Positions 26,174 through 35,891 are shown, numbered from the stretch's first letter. The stretch: DNA of 64,000 nucleotides from an uncultured Eubacterium sp. (GCA_946555345.1 CAMNSS010000009.1:52175-116174), one strand, 5' to 3'. Translations and numbers: made by a program. Notes: generated by a model not told the origin, from the letters alone.

Positions 26174-27291
26174 CACTTCACCTGCCTGTTTCCAGCAGGC
26201 CTTGCGAATATCATCCGTCCCGCCGAAGTCTGGAGTACGCTCGTAACGGTCACTTTAATCGTCCGCCCGATAAAGCGTTTTCCTTCTTCCACTACGATCA
26301 TCGTTCCATCATCCAGATATGCGACCGCCTGGTTGTTCTCCTTGCCTTCCTTTACCAAGGCCAGTACCATTTCTTCTCCCGGCAGTACGACAGGCTTCAA
26401 GGTATTTGCCAACTCGTTTATGTTGAGGACCTCTACGCCTTTGATTGCCGCTACTTTATTCAGGTTGAAGTCGTTGGTCACGACCTTTCCATTCATGATC
26501 TGCGCCAGCTTCAAAAGCTTTGCGTCTACTTCCGGGATGTCATCCAGGGACTTTTCTTCTGTCGTATTGTAGATTTCAATGCCATATTCGTTCTGGATTT
26601 TATTGAGGATATCAAGGCCCCGCCTTCCCCTGTTCCGCTTTAACGCATCTGATGAATCCGCAATATGCCGCAGCTCTACCAGCACGAACTCCGGGATCAC
26701 GATCGCTCCTTCTATGAAGCCCGTCTTCATGATATCCGATATCCGCCCGTCTATAATGACGCTGGTATCGAAGATCTTCGGCATGGCGTCCGTCTTAACC
26801 TTGCCCTTGCCGCCTACCGATGAAATCTTCCGCGACACGCCCCAGTTCATCCTGATGTCTTTTCCTTTTTTAGTTGCAATGACAATGCCCACATATCCCA
26901 AAATGATATATGTGATGATATTGAGTATCACATCGATATATGGGACTTTGATCCCGACGTATATCTGGCTGATCAGAAAAGCGATAATAAGCCCTGCGAT
27001 CAAGCCGATGGTACCCATCACCACATCGTTGGTGGATACTTTTTGCAGGTCGGATTCTATGTCGTTTGCTACTTTTGTGCCTTGTCGTTTCAGGGTCGGC
27101 GTTAAACGGAAGAATATTAATCCAAAAATAATTACGAATAAAAGCGATATGCACAGCTCCTGCGCACCCGAAAAATCGACCATCTCTTCATACCCTGCAA
27201 AGGTAAAAAGAAATGTAATCAATAAAAATACACCATACCCTACGATGGCGCCTGCAATGGTAAGGGCAGCCCTCACCAGTTTTTTCAGCAT
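26173..27291 (-). CDS. yacL: YacL-like PIN/TRAM domain membrane protein
   Basis: The 372-residue protein has four N-terminal membrane segments (within about 1-130), a PIN nuclease-like domain (about 165-300, FDTSVIIDGRISDIM with acidic active-site candidates) and a C-terminal TRAM RNA-binding domain. Family members are thought to be membrane-tethered ribonucleases; the target is unknown. AAAGGAGG lies 8 bp upstream of the ATG at 27291, favouring it over a GTG at 27300. Downstream ispDF is coupled by overlap. Confidence 0.92.
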   Translation of the reverse strand: MLKKLVRAALTIAGAIVGYGVFLLITFLFTFAGYEEMVDFSGAQELCISLLFVIIFGLIFFRLTPTLKRQGTKVANDIESDLQKVSTNDVVMGTIGLIAGLIIAFLISQIYVGIKVPYIDVILNIITYIILGYVGIVIATKKGKDIRMNWGVSRKISSVGGKGKVKTDAMPKIFDTSVIIDGRISDIMKTGFIEGAIVIPEFVLVELRHIADSSDALKRNRGRRGLDILNKIQNEYGIEIYNTTEEKSLDDIPEVDAKLLKLAQIMNGKVVTNDFNLNKVAAIKGVEVLNINELANTLKPVVLPGEEMVLALVKEGKENNQAVAYLDDGTMIVVEEGKRFIGRTIKVTVTSVLQTSAGRMIFARPAGNRQVK

Positions 27292-27362
27292 ATATTGCAC
27301 CTCCTTTCTTCGTTATTTGTATTGATCTTTACGCATGGCTAACTTTGATGAACTTAGTCCGG

Positions 27363-27836
27363 CTAAATCGCACATTCGACGAGCCGGAACGCTTCCTCTC
27401 CATCCATATTCTCCACCAGCATGATTTCGCTGAGCAAAATGCGCCTGGCATTGCTGAGCATCTTCTTTTCCCCAGCGGAAAGCTTCTTCCGCCTGTCCAT
27501 CCTGGTGAGGTTTCTCACGATTTCAGCCGCTTCTTTGATATCGCCGGTCTTCAATTTTTTCATGTTTTCCCGCTGCCGCTTGCTCCAGTTTGCGGACATC
27601 CTGCTGGATTCCTGCCCTAAGATGGATATGACCTGCTTCATCGCTTCCTTGGAAACGATCGGCCTTACGCCGATATCATCACAGCCGTCCACCGGCAGCA
27701 AAAGCTCCATGCCATCACAGGAAATGTTGAGAACATAATAGTTCCTGACAGTTCCCAGGATCTTCCTTGGTTCAATATGCTCTATCGTCCCTGCGCCATG
27801 CATGGGGTACAGAATCCTATCCCCGATCTGATACAT
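27363..27836 (-). CDS. CarD family transcriptional regulator
   Basis: Binds RNA polymerase beta subunit and influences promoter opening. The 157-residue protein starts MYQIGDRILYPMHGAGTIEH, the RNA-polymerase interaction domain, and ends in a helical domain with basic residues (ANWSKRQRENMKKL). The ATG at 27836 is chosen for the upstream TTGGAGG. It heads the run carD-yacL-ispDF-proS and is preceded by a three-copy hairpin repeat array whose outer unit supplies a TATAAT hexamer. Confidence 0.93.
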   Translation of the reverse strand: MYQIGDRILYPMHGAGTIEHIEPRKILGTVRNYYVLNISCDGMELLLPVDGCDDIGVRPIVSKEAMKQVISILGQESSRMSANWSKRQRENMKKLKTGDIKEAAEIVRNLTRMDRRKKLSAGEKKMLSNARRILLSEIMLVENMDGEEAFRLVECAI

Positions 27837-27865
27837 AAAGAGCCTCCAAGCCATACATTATCAAT

Positions 27866-28076
27866 TTCAGTGAACGCTCCCCCTCGGCAGCGCCGCTAGA
27901 ATGTTCAGCGTTCATTATACCATGCGAGCTTGCCGAAGCATGATTCAATGAACGCTTCCCCTCGGCAGCGCCGCTAAGATACCTATCGTTCATTATAACG
28001 AGCAAAACTGGCTGTGCGAGTTTCAATGAACGCTCCCGCCCGGCAGCGCCGTTAGAATGTTCAGCGTTCATTATAA
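27866..28076 (-). repeat. Three-copy 78-bp-period nested-hairpin array
   Basis: Units begin at 27866, 27944 and 28022, exactly 78 bp apart, with the same 55-bp layout as the array at 2835-2967. The outer GAACGC/GCGTTC arms and inner CGGC/GCCG hairpin are kept while the loop and linking sequences vary. The 23-bp spacers differ, but the one at 27999-28021 shares CGAGCAA and GCGAGT ends with the spacer at 2890-2912. The middle unit has a changed right arm (ATCGTTCATT). The array lies 30 bp upstream of the carD start codon. Confidence 0.85.
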
Positions 28077-28098
28077 CACAAATTCTGTACCCAGCCAA
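28070..28098 (-). promoter_or_regulatory. Possible sigma-A promoter of the carD operon
   Basis: TATAAT at 28070-28075 forms the edge of the outermost hairpin unit, and TTGGCT (28093-28098) lies exactly 17 bp upstream, a four-of-six -35 match. Transcripts would carry all three hairpin units as leader, as in hpf. Confidence 0.5.
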
Positions 28099-28187
28099 CA
28101 GAATATGTTAGAATATCTATATATCGTTCACAAAGATCACACATTGAAATTTTATTCTTATTAGTATAGATGAAAGGAGACTACATC

Positions 28188-28859
28188 ATGGCAAAAATCT
28201 TAGTTGCAGATGACGAACAGAAAATCCGGGAGGTAATCAGGGAATACTCCGAATTTAACGGTCATGAAATAACAGAGGCAGCGGATGGAATGACAGCGGT
28301 GGGCTTATGCAAGCTCAACGATTACGACTTGATCATCATGGATATCATGATGCCGAAGCTGGACGGGTTCTCCGCCTGCAAGGAAATCCGGAAAATAAAA
28401 GATATTCCGATTATCATGCTGTCAGCCAGGAGCGAGGAATACGACAAACTCTTCGGCTTTGAACTGGGCATAGACGATTACGTCGTAAAGCCTTTCAGCC
28501 CAAAAGAACTGATGGCAAGGGTCAACGCTGTGCTTGCCAGGAATCATGCCGCCGAAAAACCAAGCGAAAAGGTCATGCGCTTTGACGGGCTTGAAATCAA
28601 CATTCCTGCCAGGACCGTTTCCGTAGACGGTGAAAAGGTCGATCTGACGCCAAAGGAATACGACCTCCTGTTTTATCTCGTGGAAAACAAGAACATCGCC
28701 CTCTCCAGGGACAAACTGCTGTCCGATATCTGGGGCTATGATTTTTTCGGCGACGACAGGACGATCGATACGCACATTAAAAACCTGCGGAATAATCTAG
28801 GAAAATACAGGGACTATATCGTAACGCTCAGAGGGGTGGGTTATAAATTTGAAGCATAG
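28188..28859 (+). CDS. OmpR/PhoB-family response regulator
   Basis: The 223 residues comprise a receiver domain with the acidic pocket (ADDEQ at 7-11), phospho-acceptor Asp52 in IIMDIMMP and the conserved Lys in VVKPFSP, followed by a winged-helix DNA-binding domain (about 130-222, LTPKEYDLLFYL and RTIDTHIKNLRNNLG). AAAGGAG precedes the ATG at 28188. The kinase gene overlaps its end by 11 bp. The target genes are unknown. Confidence 0.95.
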   Translation: MAKILVADDEQKIREVIREYSEFNGHEITEAADGMTAVGLCKLNDYDLIIMDIMMPKLDGFSACKEIRKIKDIPIIMLSARSEEYDKLFGFELGIDDYVVKPFSPKELMARVNAVLARNHAAEKPSEKVMRFDGLEINIPARTVSVDGEKVDLTPKEYDLLFYLVENKNIALSRDKLLSDIWGYDFFGDDRTIDTHIKNLRNNLGKYRDYIVTLRGVGYKFEA

Positions 28860-30285
28860 ATTCAAGATAGATTACAGAAGCATAAAATTTAAAACGTGCC
28901 TGTACTTTATATTGTTTGCGGGCTTTCTCCTGATCGTGTTATGGTTTTTGCAGGTACTGTTCCTCAACAATTTTTACGGCGTGATGAAAGACGAGCAGAC
29001 GCAGCGCGTCGTTAAAGACATACAATCCAACTACAAAATCCAAAGCAACAGCAAGTTTCTGCGTTCCATCGAAACCATATCAAATTCCAACGATATGTTC
29101 ATCTATATCGTATCTTACGATGGGAATACGATGTATTTCAAGCCGTCCGGCGACGCCACAAGCTCCAATTACTATGCGGAGCAGATACAAACCGTCAACG
29201 ACGCCATGCTGGAATCCGAAGATCATTCGGCATACCTGAAAATTAAAAGCGCCGACGACTCCAAAGAGGTGCTGGCCTACGGCTCCCTTTTGACGGCAAA
29301 GGGCAAGACGCCGCTTCTGGTCTACATCTTTTCCCCGTTGTTCCCGATTTCTTCAACGATACAGATATTAACCAACCAGCTCGTATACGTCTCCTTCATA
29401 TCCCTGCTCGTTGCCTGTTTGATTTCCTTCTATCTTTCCATCAGGATCACCAAACCGATCCGTACCATCACCCGTTCCGCAGAGAGGCTCGCAGGCGGTG
29501 AATACGGAATCATGTTCAAGGGAGGCCATTACACGGAAATCAACCATCTGGCAGACACGCTGACCCGCGCCTCCATCGAACTGGAAAAATCCGATATGCT
29601 GCAAAAAGACCTGATCGCCAACGTTTCCCATGACCTTCGGACTCCGCTGACGATGATCAAATCCTATGCGGAAATGATACGCGACCTGTCAGGCAACAAC
29701 CCGCAGAAACGGGAACAACACCTGCAAGTCATCATCGATGAAGCCGACAGGCTCAATGCCCTTGTCGGGGATCTGCTATCCATATCCAGGATGCAGTCCG
29801 GCAAGATGGTGTTAGAGCGGAGCGATTTTAATATCACCCATGCGGTCGAAAGCATCATCAACACCTACAAAATCATGGAAGTAGACGAAGGATACACGTT
29901 CCACTTTAACTGCCCTGTCAATTTCATCGTCAATGGCGATGAAGAAAAAATCAAACAAGTCATCGCCAACCTCGTGACCAATGCGATCAAATTTGCAGGA
30001 GAAGATAAAACAGTAAACATATCGCTTAAACGCCGTGGAAAATCCGTCGTCTGCAAAGTGAAGGATCACGGCGTAGGAATCAAGGCGGATGAGCTTGACC
30101 ATGTGTGGGAGCGTTACTACCGCGCCAGCTCCAACATGGTCCGCGCTTCCGAAGGATCTGGCCTGGGGCTTTCCATCGTCAAAGAAATCCTCACCCTTCA
30201 CAAAGCTGATTTTGGCGTAAACAGCACGCTCGGAAAAGGAACGACATTCTGGTTCGAGCTGACATACATCAAGACGGAAAAATAG
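28849..30285 (+). CDS. Sensor histidine kinase
   Basis: Partner of the preceding regulator. The 478 residues have a membrane segment (17-40), an extracellular sensor (about 41-174), a second membrane segment (175-199), HAMP (about 200-250), a HisKA domain with phospho-acceptor His261 in SHDLRTPLTM, and an ATPase domain with N, G1 (VKDHGVGI) and G2 (GSGLGLSIV) boxes. The start codon is TTG, overlapping the regulator gene. Signal unknown; the sensor is PAS-like in size. Confidence 0.95.
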   Translation: MKHRFKIDYRSIKFKTCLYFILFAGFLLIVLWFLQVLFLNNFYGVMKDEQTQRVVKDIQSNYKIQSNSKFLRSIETISNSNDMFIYIVSYDGNTMYFKPSGDATSSNYYAEQIQTVNDAMLESEDHSAYLKIKSADDSKEVLAYGSLLTAKGKTPLLVYIFSPLFPISSTIQILTNQLVYVSFISLLVACLISFYLSIRITKPIRTITRSAERLAGGEYGIMFKGGHYTEINHLADTLTRASIELEKSDMLQKDLIANVSHDLRTPLTMIKSYAEMIRDLSGNNPQKREQHLQVIIDEADRLNALVGDLLSISRMQSGKMVLERSDFNITHAVESIINTYKIMEVDEGYTFHFNCPVNFIVNGDEEKIKQVIANLVTNAIKFAGEDKTVNISLKRRGKSVVCKVKDHGVGIKADELDHVWERYYRASSNMVRASEGSGLGLSIVKEILTLHKADFGVNSTLGKGTTFWFELTYIKTEK

Positions 30286-30437
30286 TGAAACGGCCGCAGG
30301 GGCAGAAGCCTGCCGCAAAAATCGAAAACGACGGCGCAATGGAAGCTTCGCAAGCAACAATGCGGCGGCATATATACTGCGAGAACGCTTTATGCAAATC
30401 CCCGCAAAAATAAGAACAAAAGAAAGGATATGAAACG

Positions 30438-31256
30438 ATGCACGGCAAACCCAATGAAAGATGCATATTAGACTGCGATTTCCACACCCATACCGGATTT
30501 TCCGACGACTGCGATTTTGCGCCTGAAAAAATGCTGGAAAGCGCATATGCCAAGGGAATCAAAACCTTAGCAGTCACCGACCATTACGATCCCGGATATC
30601 CAGACCCGGAATTTCTGTTTACCATAGACTTTGAAGCCTATCAGAAAAGCCTGCAACAAGCAAAGGAAGAATACCAAGGCAAAATGGAAATCCTCACGGG
30701 ACTTGAAGTTGGCATCATGGACGGGCAATTTGAAGCCGCCAATAAAATCATCAACGCCTTTCCTTATGACTTTATCATCGGCTCTTTCCACTGCTACCGC
30801 GGCCAGGATCTCTACACCTACGACTATTCGGGCGTGGACGGACCGGCCATGCTGGAGGACTTCTATTCCTGGATGTACGATTGCCTCAAGTCATTCGGCA
30901 ATTACGATATCCTCGGCCATTTCAGCATCCTGGACCGATACATCGGCAAACTGTATGACTATGCGCCTTTTGAAGATATCATCGACGAAATCCTAAATCT
31001 CCTTATTCAGCGTGGAAAAGGCATCGAAATCAATACGTCCAGCTTTAAGTACGGGACGGGAACTTGGCTGCCGCGGGAATCCATTTTAAAGCGATACCGC
31101 CAGCTTGGCGGCGAAATCCTGACCTTCGGTTCTGATGCCCACGACCCGCAGTATTACCAATACCATTTCAACGACGCCGTGGAACTGGCGAAAAGCTTAG
31201 GCTACCGCTACTACTGCAAATTCCGCCAGCGAAAGCCAGAGTTTATTGCGCTATAA
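30438..31256 (+). CDS. PHP-domain phosphatase, histidinol-phosphatase-like
   Basis: The 272-residue protein is a PHP metallophosphoesterase with metal-binding motifs DFHTHTGFSDD near 15-25, VTDHYDP, GSFHCYRG and SDAHDP. It resembles HisK-type histidinol phosphatases, but no other histidine biosynthesis gene is present, so another phosphomonoester is possible. AAAGGATATGAAACG precedes the ATG. It follows the kinase at a 152-bp distance and converges on radA. Confidence 0.85.
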   Translation: MHGKPNERCILDCDFHTHTGFSDDCDFAPEKMLESAYAKGIKTLAVTDHYDPGYPDPEFLFTIDFEAYQKSLQQAKEEYQGKMEILTGLEVGIMDGQFEAANKIINAFPYDFIIGSFHCYRGQDLYTYDYSGVDGPAMLEDFYSWMYDCLKSFGNYDILGHFSILDRYIGKLYDYAPFEDIIDEILNLLIQRGKGIEINTSSFKYGTGTWLPRESILKRYRQLGGEILTFGSDAHDPQYYQYHFNDAVELAKSLGYRYYCKFRQRKPEFIAL

Positions 31257-31417
31257 AACGCCTGAAAAACAAAAGGGCATGATGGACGTTACTGCGCCAT
31301 GATTAAGGGCAGTTCTTGCCCTTACCAGCAATGATATCTGGCTGATACTTTGAATATTTACCAGAAAACTGCTTTGTCCCGCATCAAAGCAGGGCAAATT
31401 AATATCATATCTTCCTA

Positions 31418-32857
31418 TTAACAACCGAACAGCCTTTTAATTTCCGCGATGTTGCGGATTCCCACCAGCCTGACCGGTGCTACATCGCCGTCCTTTCGCT
31501 TCGCATTGACGTCCCGCAGCACTTTCCTCAACCGTTCCGCATTCTTAATCGGCAAAACGACCCGCTCAAACCCCAGCTTTGCCGCCTCGCGCAAAATCTT
31601 TTCCCCGTTCTGCACCGCACGCAAATCACCCGTAAGCCCGATTTCACCAAGCGCCACCGTTTTGCTGCCGAGGACTTTTCCACTATAGGAAGAATACACG
31701 GCAAGCGCAACCGCCAGATCCGTATACGTCCCTTCCGGCCTGATGCCGCCCACGATATTGACGTAAACATCCTGATTGATGAGCGAAAGCCCCATCTTCT
31801 TTTCCAAAACCGCCAAAATCATGTTCAGCCGCGAATTTTCCACGCCGATCGAGGTCCTTCTGGCAAAGCCGATGTTGGTCGGTGAAGTTAAAGCCTGCAC
31901 CTCCAGAATCAGCGGGCGCGTCCCTTCGTAAACAGCCGTCACCACCGCCCCTTCGCTGTCCTTGTCCATTTCCTCCAAAAGCGTTCCCGAAAGGTTCTCG
32001 ATCTCGATCAGCCCTTGCTCCGCCATTTCAAATGCGCCGATTTCGCTGGTCGTCCCAAACCTGTTTTTCTGCGCCCGCAAAATCCGCATTTCATGGCTTC
32101 TGTCCCCGGTAAAACTGAGCACGCAGTCAACCATATGCTCCACGATCCTCGGGCCTGCCAATTCCCCGCTCTTGGTAACGTGCGCAACGATAAACACAGG
32201 AATATTGTAACCCTTGCCGATCCGCATCAGGTCATTGCCGCAGACACGCACTTGGGAAACGCTGCCCGGGGCAGATTCGAGATCAGCGCTGTACATGGTC
32301 TGGATAGAATCGATCACGAGAAACGCCGGTTTGATTTCCTGGCAAATATGGTCGATATTCTCCATGTTCGTTTCCGCTAAGATGTAAAGGCTGTCCGAAA
32401 GCTTTCGGCACACCCTGTCGGCGCGCATCTTTATTTGCTCCTCCGATTCTTCCCCAGATACATAAAGAACCGCGCCTTTTTCCGCCGCAATGTGGGCGGC
32501 GGCTTGAATAATAATCGTCGATTTACCGATGCCCGGTTCGCCCGAAATCAGCGTCAGCGAACCCGGCACAAGGCCGCCGCCCAGCACCCTGTTCAGCTCC
32601 CCGATTCCCGTATCGATCCGCTCGCTTTCCCCGGAAACGACCTGCGAAAGCTTCGCAGGCTTTCCCGCCTTTGCCGTCCGCCCGTCTTCGGATGCCGCCC
32701 CTTGTGCGGACGTCCTGCGGCGTTTATCCTGCTTACCTGTATCGATTACTTTCTCTTCCACCATCGTATTCCAAGCGCCGCAAATGCACCGCCCCATCCA
32801 TTTGGAGCTTTCATAGCCGCACTCCTGGCACACGAATACGGTCTGGTTTTTCTTCAT
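31418..32857 (-). CDS. radA: DNA repair protein RadA
   Basis: A RecA-like helicase/branch-migration factor for recombination. The 479 residues have an N-terminal zinc finger, Walker A GEPGIGKST, the RadA signature KNRFG and a C-terminal Lon-protease-like domain. The zinc finger reads CQEC then CIC instead of the usual CPxC, a one-residue-shorter second pair. ATG at 32857 follows GGGGAGG. A 161-bp gap separates it from the convergent PHP gene and holds a perfect small hairpin (AAGGGCA/TGCCCTT, 31305-31322) without a T run. Confidence 0.96.
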   Translation of the reverse strand: MKKNQTVFVCQECGYESSKWMGRCICGAWNTMVEEKVIDTGKQDKRRRTSAQGAASEDGRTAKAGKPAKLSQVVSGESERIDTGIGELNRVLGGGLVPGSLTLISGEPGIGKSTIIIQAAAHIAAEKGAVLYVSGEESEEQIKMRADRVCRKLSDSLYILAETNMENIDHICQEIKPAFLVIDSIQTMYSADLESAPGSVSQVRVCGNDLMRIGKGYNIPVFIVAHVTKSGELAGPRIVEHMVDCVLSFTGDRSHEMRILRAQKNRFGTTSEIGAFEMAEQGLIEIENLSGTLLEEMDKDSEGAVVTAVYEGTRPLILEVQALTSPTNIGFARRTSIGVENSRLNMILAVLEKKMGLSLINQDVYVNIVGGIRPEGTYTDLAVALAVYSSYSGKVLGSKTVALGEIGLTGDLRAVQNGEKILREAAKLGFERVVLPIKNAERLRKVLRDVNAKRKDGDVAPVRLVGIRNIAEIKRLFGC

Positions 32858-32903
32858 TATATTTCCTCCCCGATCATCCACATATCACAAAAGAATACAG
32901 AGA

Positions 32904-32947
32904 AATGGCAGGACTGCCCCAAAGCATGGGGCGGATTTCCTGCCATT
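32904..32947 (-). terminator. Intrinsic terminator after the EF-G-like gene
   Basis: A 9-bp perfect outer stem (AATGGCAGG with CCTGCCATT) encloses a second GC-rich stem (TGCCCC with GGGGCG, one wobble). It sits between the EF-G-like stop codon and radA; T-rich sequence follows on both sides, so it may work in both directions. Confidence 0.8.
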
Positions 32948-33051
32948 CTGTTTTTTCATTCTGTTTTTAATTTCTCAAGCCTCATTCACAGAGGGGGCAA
33001 GCTATGGTTCCACTTTCAGGATTCTGATTGCCTGCTTATTATCCCTTCTAA

Positions 33052-34995
33052 TTATTTGCTTTCCTGCCCTTCCTGGTATTCAGCGATGATCTTCTGTGCC
33101 ATCTGGGCAGGCACTTCTTCGTAACGCTCAAATTCCATCGTGAATGCGCCTCTTGCCTGCGTCATCGAGCGCAGGACGATCGCATAGTCGAACAGCTCTA
33201 CCTGCGGCGCTTCTGCCATCAGCTTCTGTCCGCCGCCTGCCAAAGGCTCCATGCCGAGGATCTTGCCCCTTCTCTTGTTCATATCGCCCATAACATCGCC
33301 CATATACTCATCAGGAACGACGATTTCCAGCTTCATCACAGGCTCCAGAAGGCACGGCTTCGCTTCTGCGATTCCCTTCTTGAACGCAAGGGACGCCGCA
33401 ATCTTGAACGCCATTTCGTTAGAGTCTACATCGTGGTAAGAACCGTCGTAGAGAACCGCTTTAATGTTCACAACCCTGCATCCTGCCAGAGGTCCTTTTT
33501 CCATCGATTCCCGCAGCCCCTTTTCTACAGCAGGGACGTAGTTTTTCGGAATCGAGCCGCCGAACAGCTCTTCGGAAAATTCAAAATCTTCCTGTGCAGG
33601 CGAGAACCTGATGTGAACGTCACCGTACTGTCCTGCGCCGCCGGACTGCTTCTTGTGCTTGCCCTGTACATCGGAATTTCCTTTGATCGTCTCCCTGTAT
33701 GCGATCTTCTGTGGAACGGTTACAACATCCACGCCAAACTTATCTTTGAGTTTCGCCGTGATAATATTAAGCTGGATTTCTCCCTGTCCGCCGAGCAGCG
33801 TCTGATGCGTCTCCACGTTTCGTTCCAGCTTGAAGGATGGATCTTCTTCCATCAGCTTGTGGAGGCCTGTTCCCATCTTTTCATCGTCGCCCTTGTCGGA
33901 AGGCTCAACTGCCTGGTAAAGGGATGGCGCTGGGAAATCCACCGGCGGGAATTTGATGATATTCGCCTTTTCACAGAGCGTATCCCCTGTCTTCGTAAAC
34001 TGCAGCTTTGCAATCGCCACGATATCGCCTGCTTCTACGACAGGAGCATCCTCTTGGGATTTTCCCCTCATAAAGAACATCGCGCCCAGCTTTTCCGCCT
34101 TTTCCGCCCTCGCATTGTAGATTTCCTGTCCTGCCTTGAGCGTCCCAGAAATAACCTTTGCCAATGAAATTTTGCCCAGGAACGGGTCTGCGATCGTCTT
34201 AAATACGAATGCTGCGGGCTTTCCTGCCGGATCTACCGCTACTTCAATATCTTCATCTGCATCATTCTGGGCCGGATATGCTTCATGGTCAGCAGCCTTC
34301 GGCACGAGATCGATAAAATGCTCCAACGCTTCCTTCACGCCTTCGCCGGTCAATGCGGAACACTGGAATACGGGAACGATATCGCCGTTTCCAATGCCCT
34401 TGCTCAAGCCCTTGGAAAACTGCTCGTCCGTGAGTTCCATCGTCTCCAGGTAAATTTCCATCAGCTCTTCATCCGTTCCCGCTACTTCTTCTTCCAGGGA
34501 TTCCCTGTCATCGAGGGTTACGACGGAACTTCCGAATTTCGCCTTCAACTCGTCAATAATGGATGCAACGTCCACGTTCTCTTTGTCGGTTTTATTGATC
34601 AGGAAAAACTTAGGAATGCCGAACTGCTTGCATGAATTCCACGCCTTTTCCGTTCCAACCTGTATCCCGGAGGAGGCATCAACGAGAATCGCCGCCGCTT
34701 CTACTGCCCGGAGCGCCGAATTTACTTCCCCGATGAAATCAAAGAATCCTGGCGTATCAACGAAATTGATTTTTACGTTGTTATGTTCAACCGGCACGAT
34801 AGATGTACTGATGGAATATCCCTTCTCGATTTCCATTTTATCATAATCGGAAACCGTATTGCCGTCTTCTACCTTACCAAGCCTGCTAATAACACCTGTT
34901 GCAAGCAGGGCAGCTTCAAGGAATGTCGTTTTACCACAGCCACCATGTCCTACAAGTGCAATGTTTCTGATATTTTCGCTCTTATAGCCCTTCAT
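33052..34995 (-). CDS. EF-G-like translational GTPase
   Basis: The 647 residues follow the domain order of EF-G: G domain with P loop GHGGCGKTT near 16-24, DTPGFFDF, and NKTD, then domains II-V. The G1 motif differs from canonical EF-G (AHIDAGKTT), and the protein is about 45 residues shorter, both typical of the paralogous EF-G-like (EF-G2) family found beside the true EF-G. Its role is unclear; ribosome recycling or rescue is possible. A consensus promoter, AGGAGG site and a strong terminator frame it as a single-gene unit. Confidence 0.92.
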   Translation of the reverse strand: MKGYKSENIRNIALVGHGGCGKTTFLEAALLATGVISRLGKVEDGNTVSDYDKMEIEKGYSISTSIVPVEHNNVKINFVDTPGFFDFIGEVNSALRAVEAAAILVDASSGIQVGTEKAWNSCKQFGIPKFFLINKTDKENVDVASIIDELKAKFGSSVVTLDDRESLEEEVAGTDEELMEIYLETMELTDEQFSKGLSKGIGNGDIVPVFQCSALTGEGVKEALEHFIDLVPKAADHEAYPAQNDADEDIEVAVDPAGKPAAFVFKTIADPFLGKISLAKVISGTLKAGQEIYNARAEKAEKLGAMFFMRGKSQEDAPVVEAGDIVAIAKLQFTKTGDTLCEKANIIKFPPVDFPAPSLYQAVEPSDKGDDEKMGTGLHKLMEEDPSFKLERNVETHQTLLGGQGEIQLNIITAKLKDKFGVDVVTVPQKIAYRETIKGNSDVQGKHKKQSGGAGQYGDVHIRFSPAQEDFEFSEELFGGSIPKNYVPAVEKGLRESMEKGPLAGCRVVNIKAVLYDGSYHDVDSNEMAFKIAASLAFKKGIAEAKPCLLEPVMKLEIVVPDEYMGDVMGDMNKRRGKILGMEPLAGGGQKLMAEAPQVELFDYAIVLRSMTQARGAFTMEFERYEEVPAQMAQKIIAEYQEGQESK

Positions 34996-35034
34996 CTAAT
35001 GAGACCTCCTAAATTTTTTCTTAAAGATATCATT

Positions 35035-35063
35035 ATTATATCATTGTAATGGATTCATAGCAA
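35035..35063 (-). promoter_or_regulatory. Sigma-A promoter of the EF-G-like gene
   Basis: TTGCTA (35058-35063) and a perfect TATAAT (35035-35040) are spaced by 17 bp, 40 bp upstream of the start codon on the minus strand. Confidence 0.75.
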
Positions 35064-35243
35064 CATATTAAGCCCGCAATATTTTATTAAAATTCCAATA
35101 TTTCAAAAAATATAAACCATCCGCCGAAAGTTGCCCGCCGCAGGATTTTCCCTATAGAACAAAGCCGGCTTCGCCGATTCTTTTCAGCGGAAGGTTTTGT
35201 TGATATTCTGAAAATATCGCAAACGATATTTCCTACATAACAA

Positions 35244-35273
35244 GAAGACGGACGAATAAAATCCGCCCGCCTT
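35244..35273 (-). terminator. Intrinsic terminator after the first kal-like gene
   Basis: On the minus strand AAGGCGGGCGGA pairs with TCGTCCGTCTT (11 pairs, three G-T), followed by T-rich CTTGTTATG. It closes the aldehyde dehydrogenase-kal operon. The remainder of 35064-35332 shows only AT-rich sequence and a small palindrome. Confidence 0.7.
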
Positions 35274-35332
35274 TGTCATTTTAGCAATGCATATCTAAAT
35301 TTTGAGCCAATAGAATTAATCGAACCTAATTC

Positions 35333-35794
35333 TTATTTCTCGCCAGGGTGCTTTCTGTCTTTAAACGAAGATTCAGTAGGTCCTCTCTGGTCGTCTTTCG
35401 CGATGAACAGAGAGCCTGTAGCCTTACCGCAAAGGACTGGTGGTTCGCAAGCTTTCGCAGCAGTTTCAGGCGTCGCAACGCCTGTCATGTCTGCATCCGT
35501 CCTGTCTAATTGCGTAGCAACCTTCCATGCTTCAAACTGGCAAGTGTACGACTGGTTACCAACCTTTTCGATCCATCCATGGTATTCCATGAAGTCGCCA
35601 ACGTATACAGGAGCTAAGAACTCAATGTCCTTGTACCCCAAGAACAAGCTGATATCCCCGTCCACGTATACCATCAGTTCCGTACCAACGTCACCCCACT
35701 GGTCAACGATTCTAGCGCCGTTTACCAATCCGCCAACATAATGTGCATCCTTTGCGCTCATCATGAGATGATGTACTACTTTTTTACCAACCAT
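35333..35794 (-). CDS. kal: 3-aminobutyryl-CoA ammonia-lyase-like hot-dog protein
   Basis: The 153 residues form a hot-dog fold similar to 3-aminobutyryl-CoA ammonia-lyase (Kal), which releases ammonia to give crotonyl-CoA in lysine fermentation. MSAKDAHYVGGLVNGARIVD and WGDVGTEL are the most distinctive segments and recur in the paralogue at 58351-58863. A related beta-alanyl-CoA ammonia-lyase activity cannot be excluded. It follows the aldehyde dehydrogenase gene by 97 bp under the same strong promoter, with AAAAGGAG before the ATG and a terminator behind. Confidence 0.8.
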   Translation of the reverse strand: MVGKKVVHHLMMSAKDAHYVGGLVNGARIVDQWGDVGTELMVYVDGDISLFLGYKDIEFLAPVYVGDFMEYHGWIEKVGNQSYTCQFEAWKVATQLDRTDADMTGVATPETAAKACEPPVLCGKATGSLFIAKDDQRGPTESSFKDRKHPGEK

Positions 35795-35891
35795 AATTTT
35801 TTCTCCTTTTATCCGCTATGCAAAGCGATAACGCTTAACAAAGTTTGCCCAAAATTTCGATAACCCAAATATGCTGCTTTTTAAGCTTTCA

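Noticed and set aside
27866..28076. A CRISPR array, suggested by regular repeats and spacers
   Set aside because: The repeats are 55 bp and vary internally, spacers are only 23 bp and partly shared between loci, there are just two or three units, and no cas gene is present.
27817..28098. A protein of 26-residue repeats encoded by the 78-bp arrays
   Set aside because: The period is a multiple of three by chance or by hairpin geometry; the frame overlaps the carD start, has no ribosome binding site, and conserved bases are those of the stems rather than of codons.
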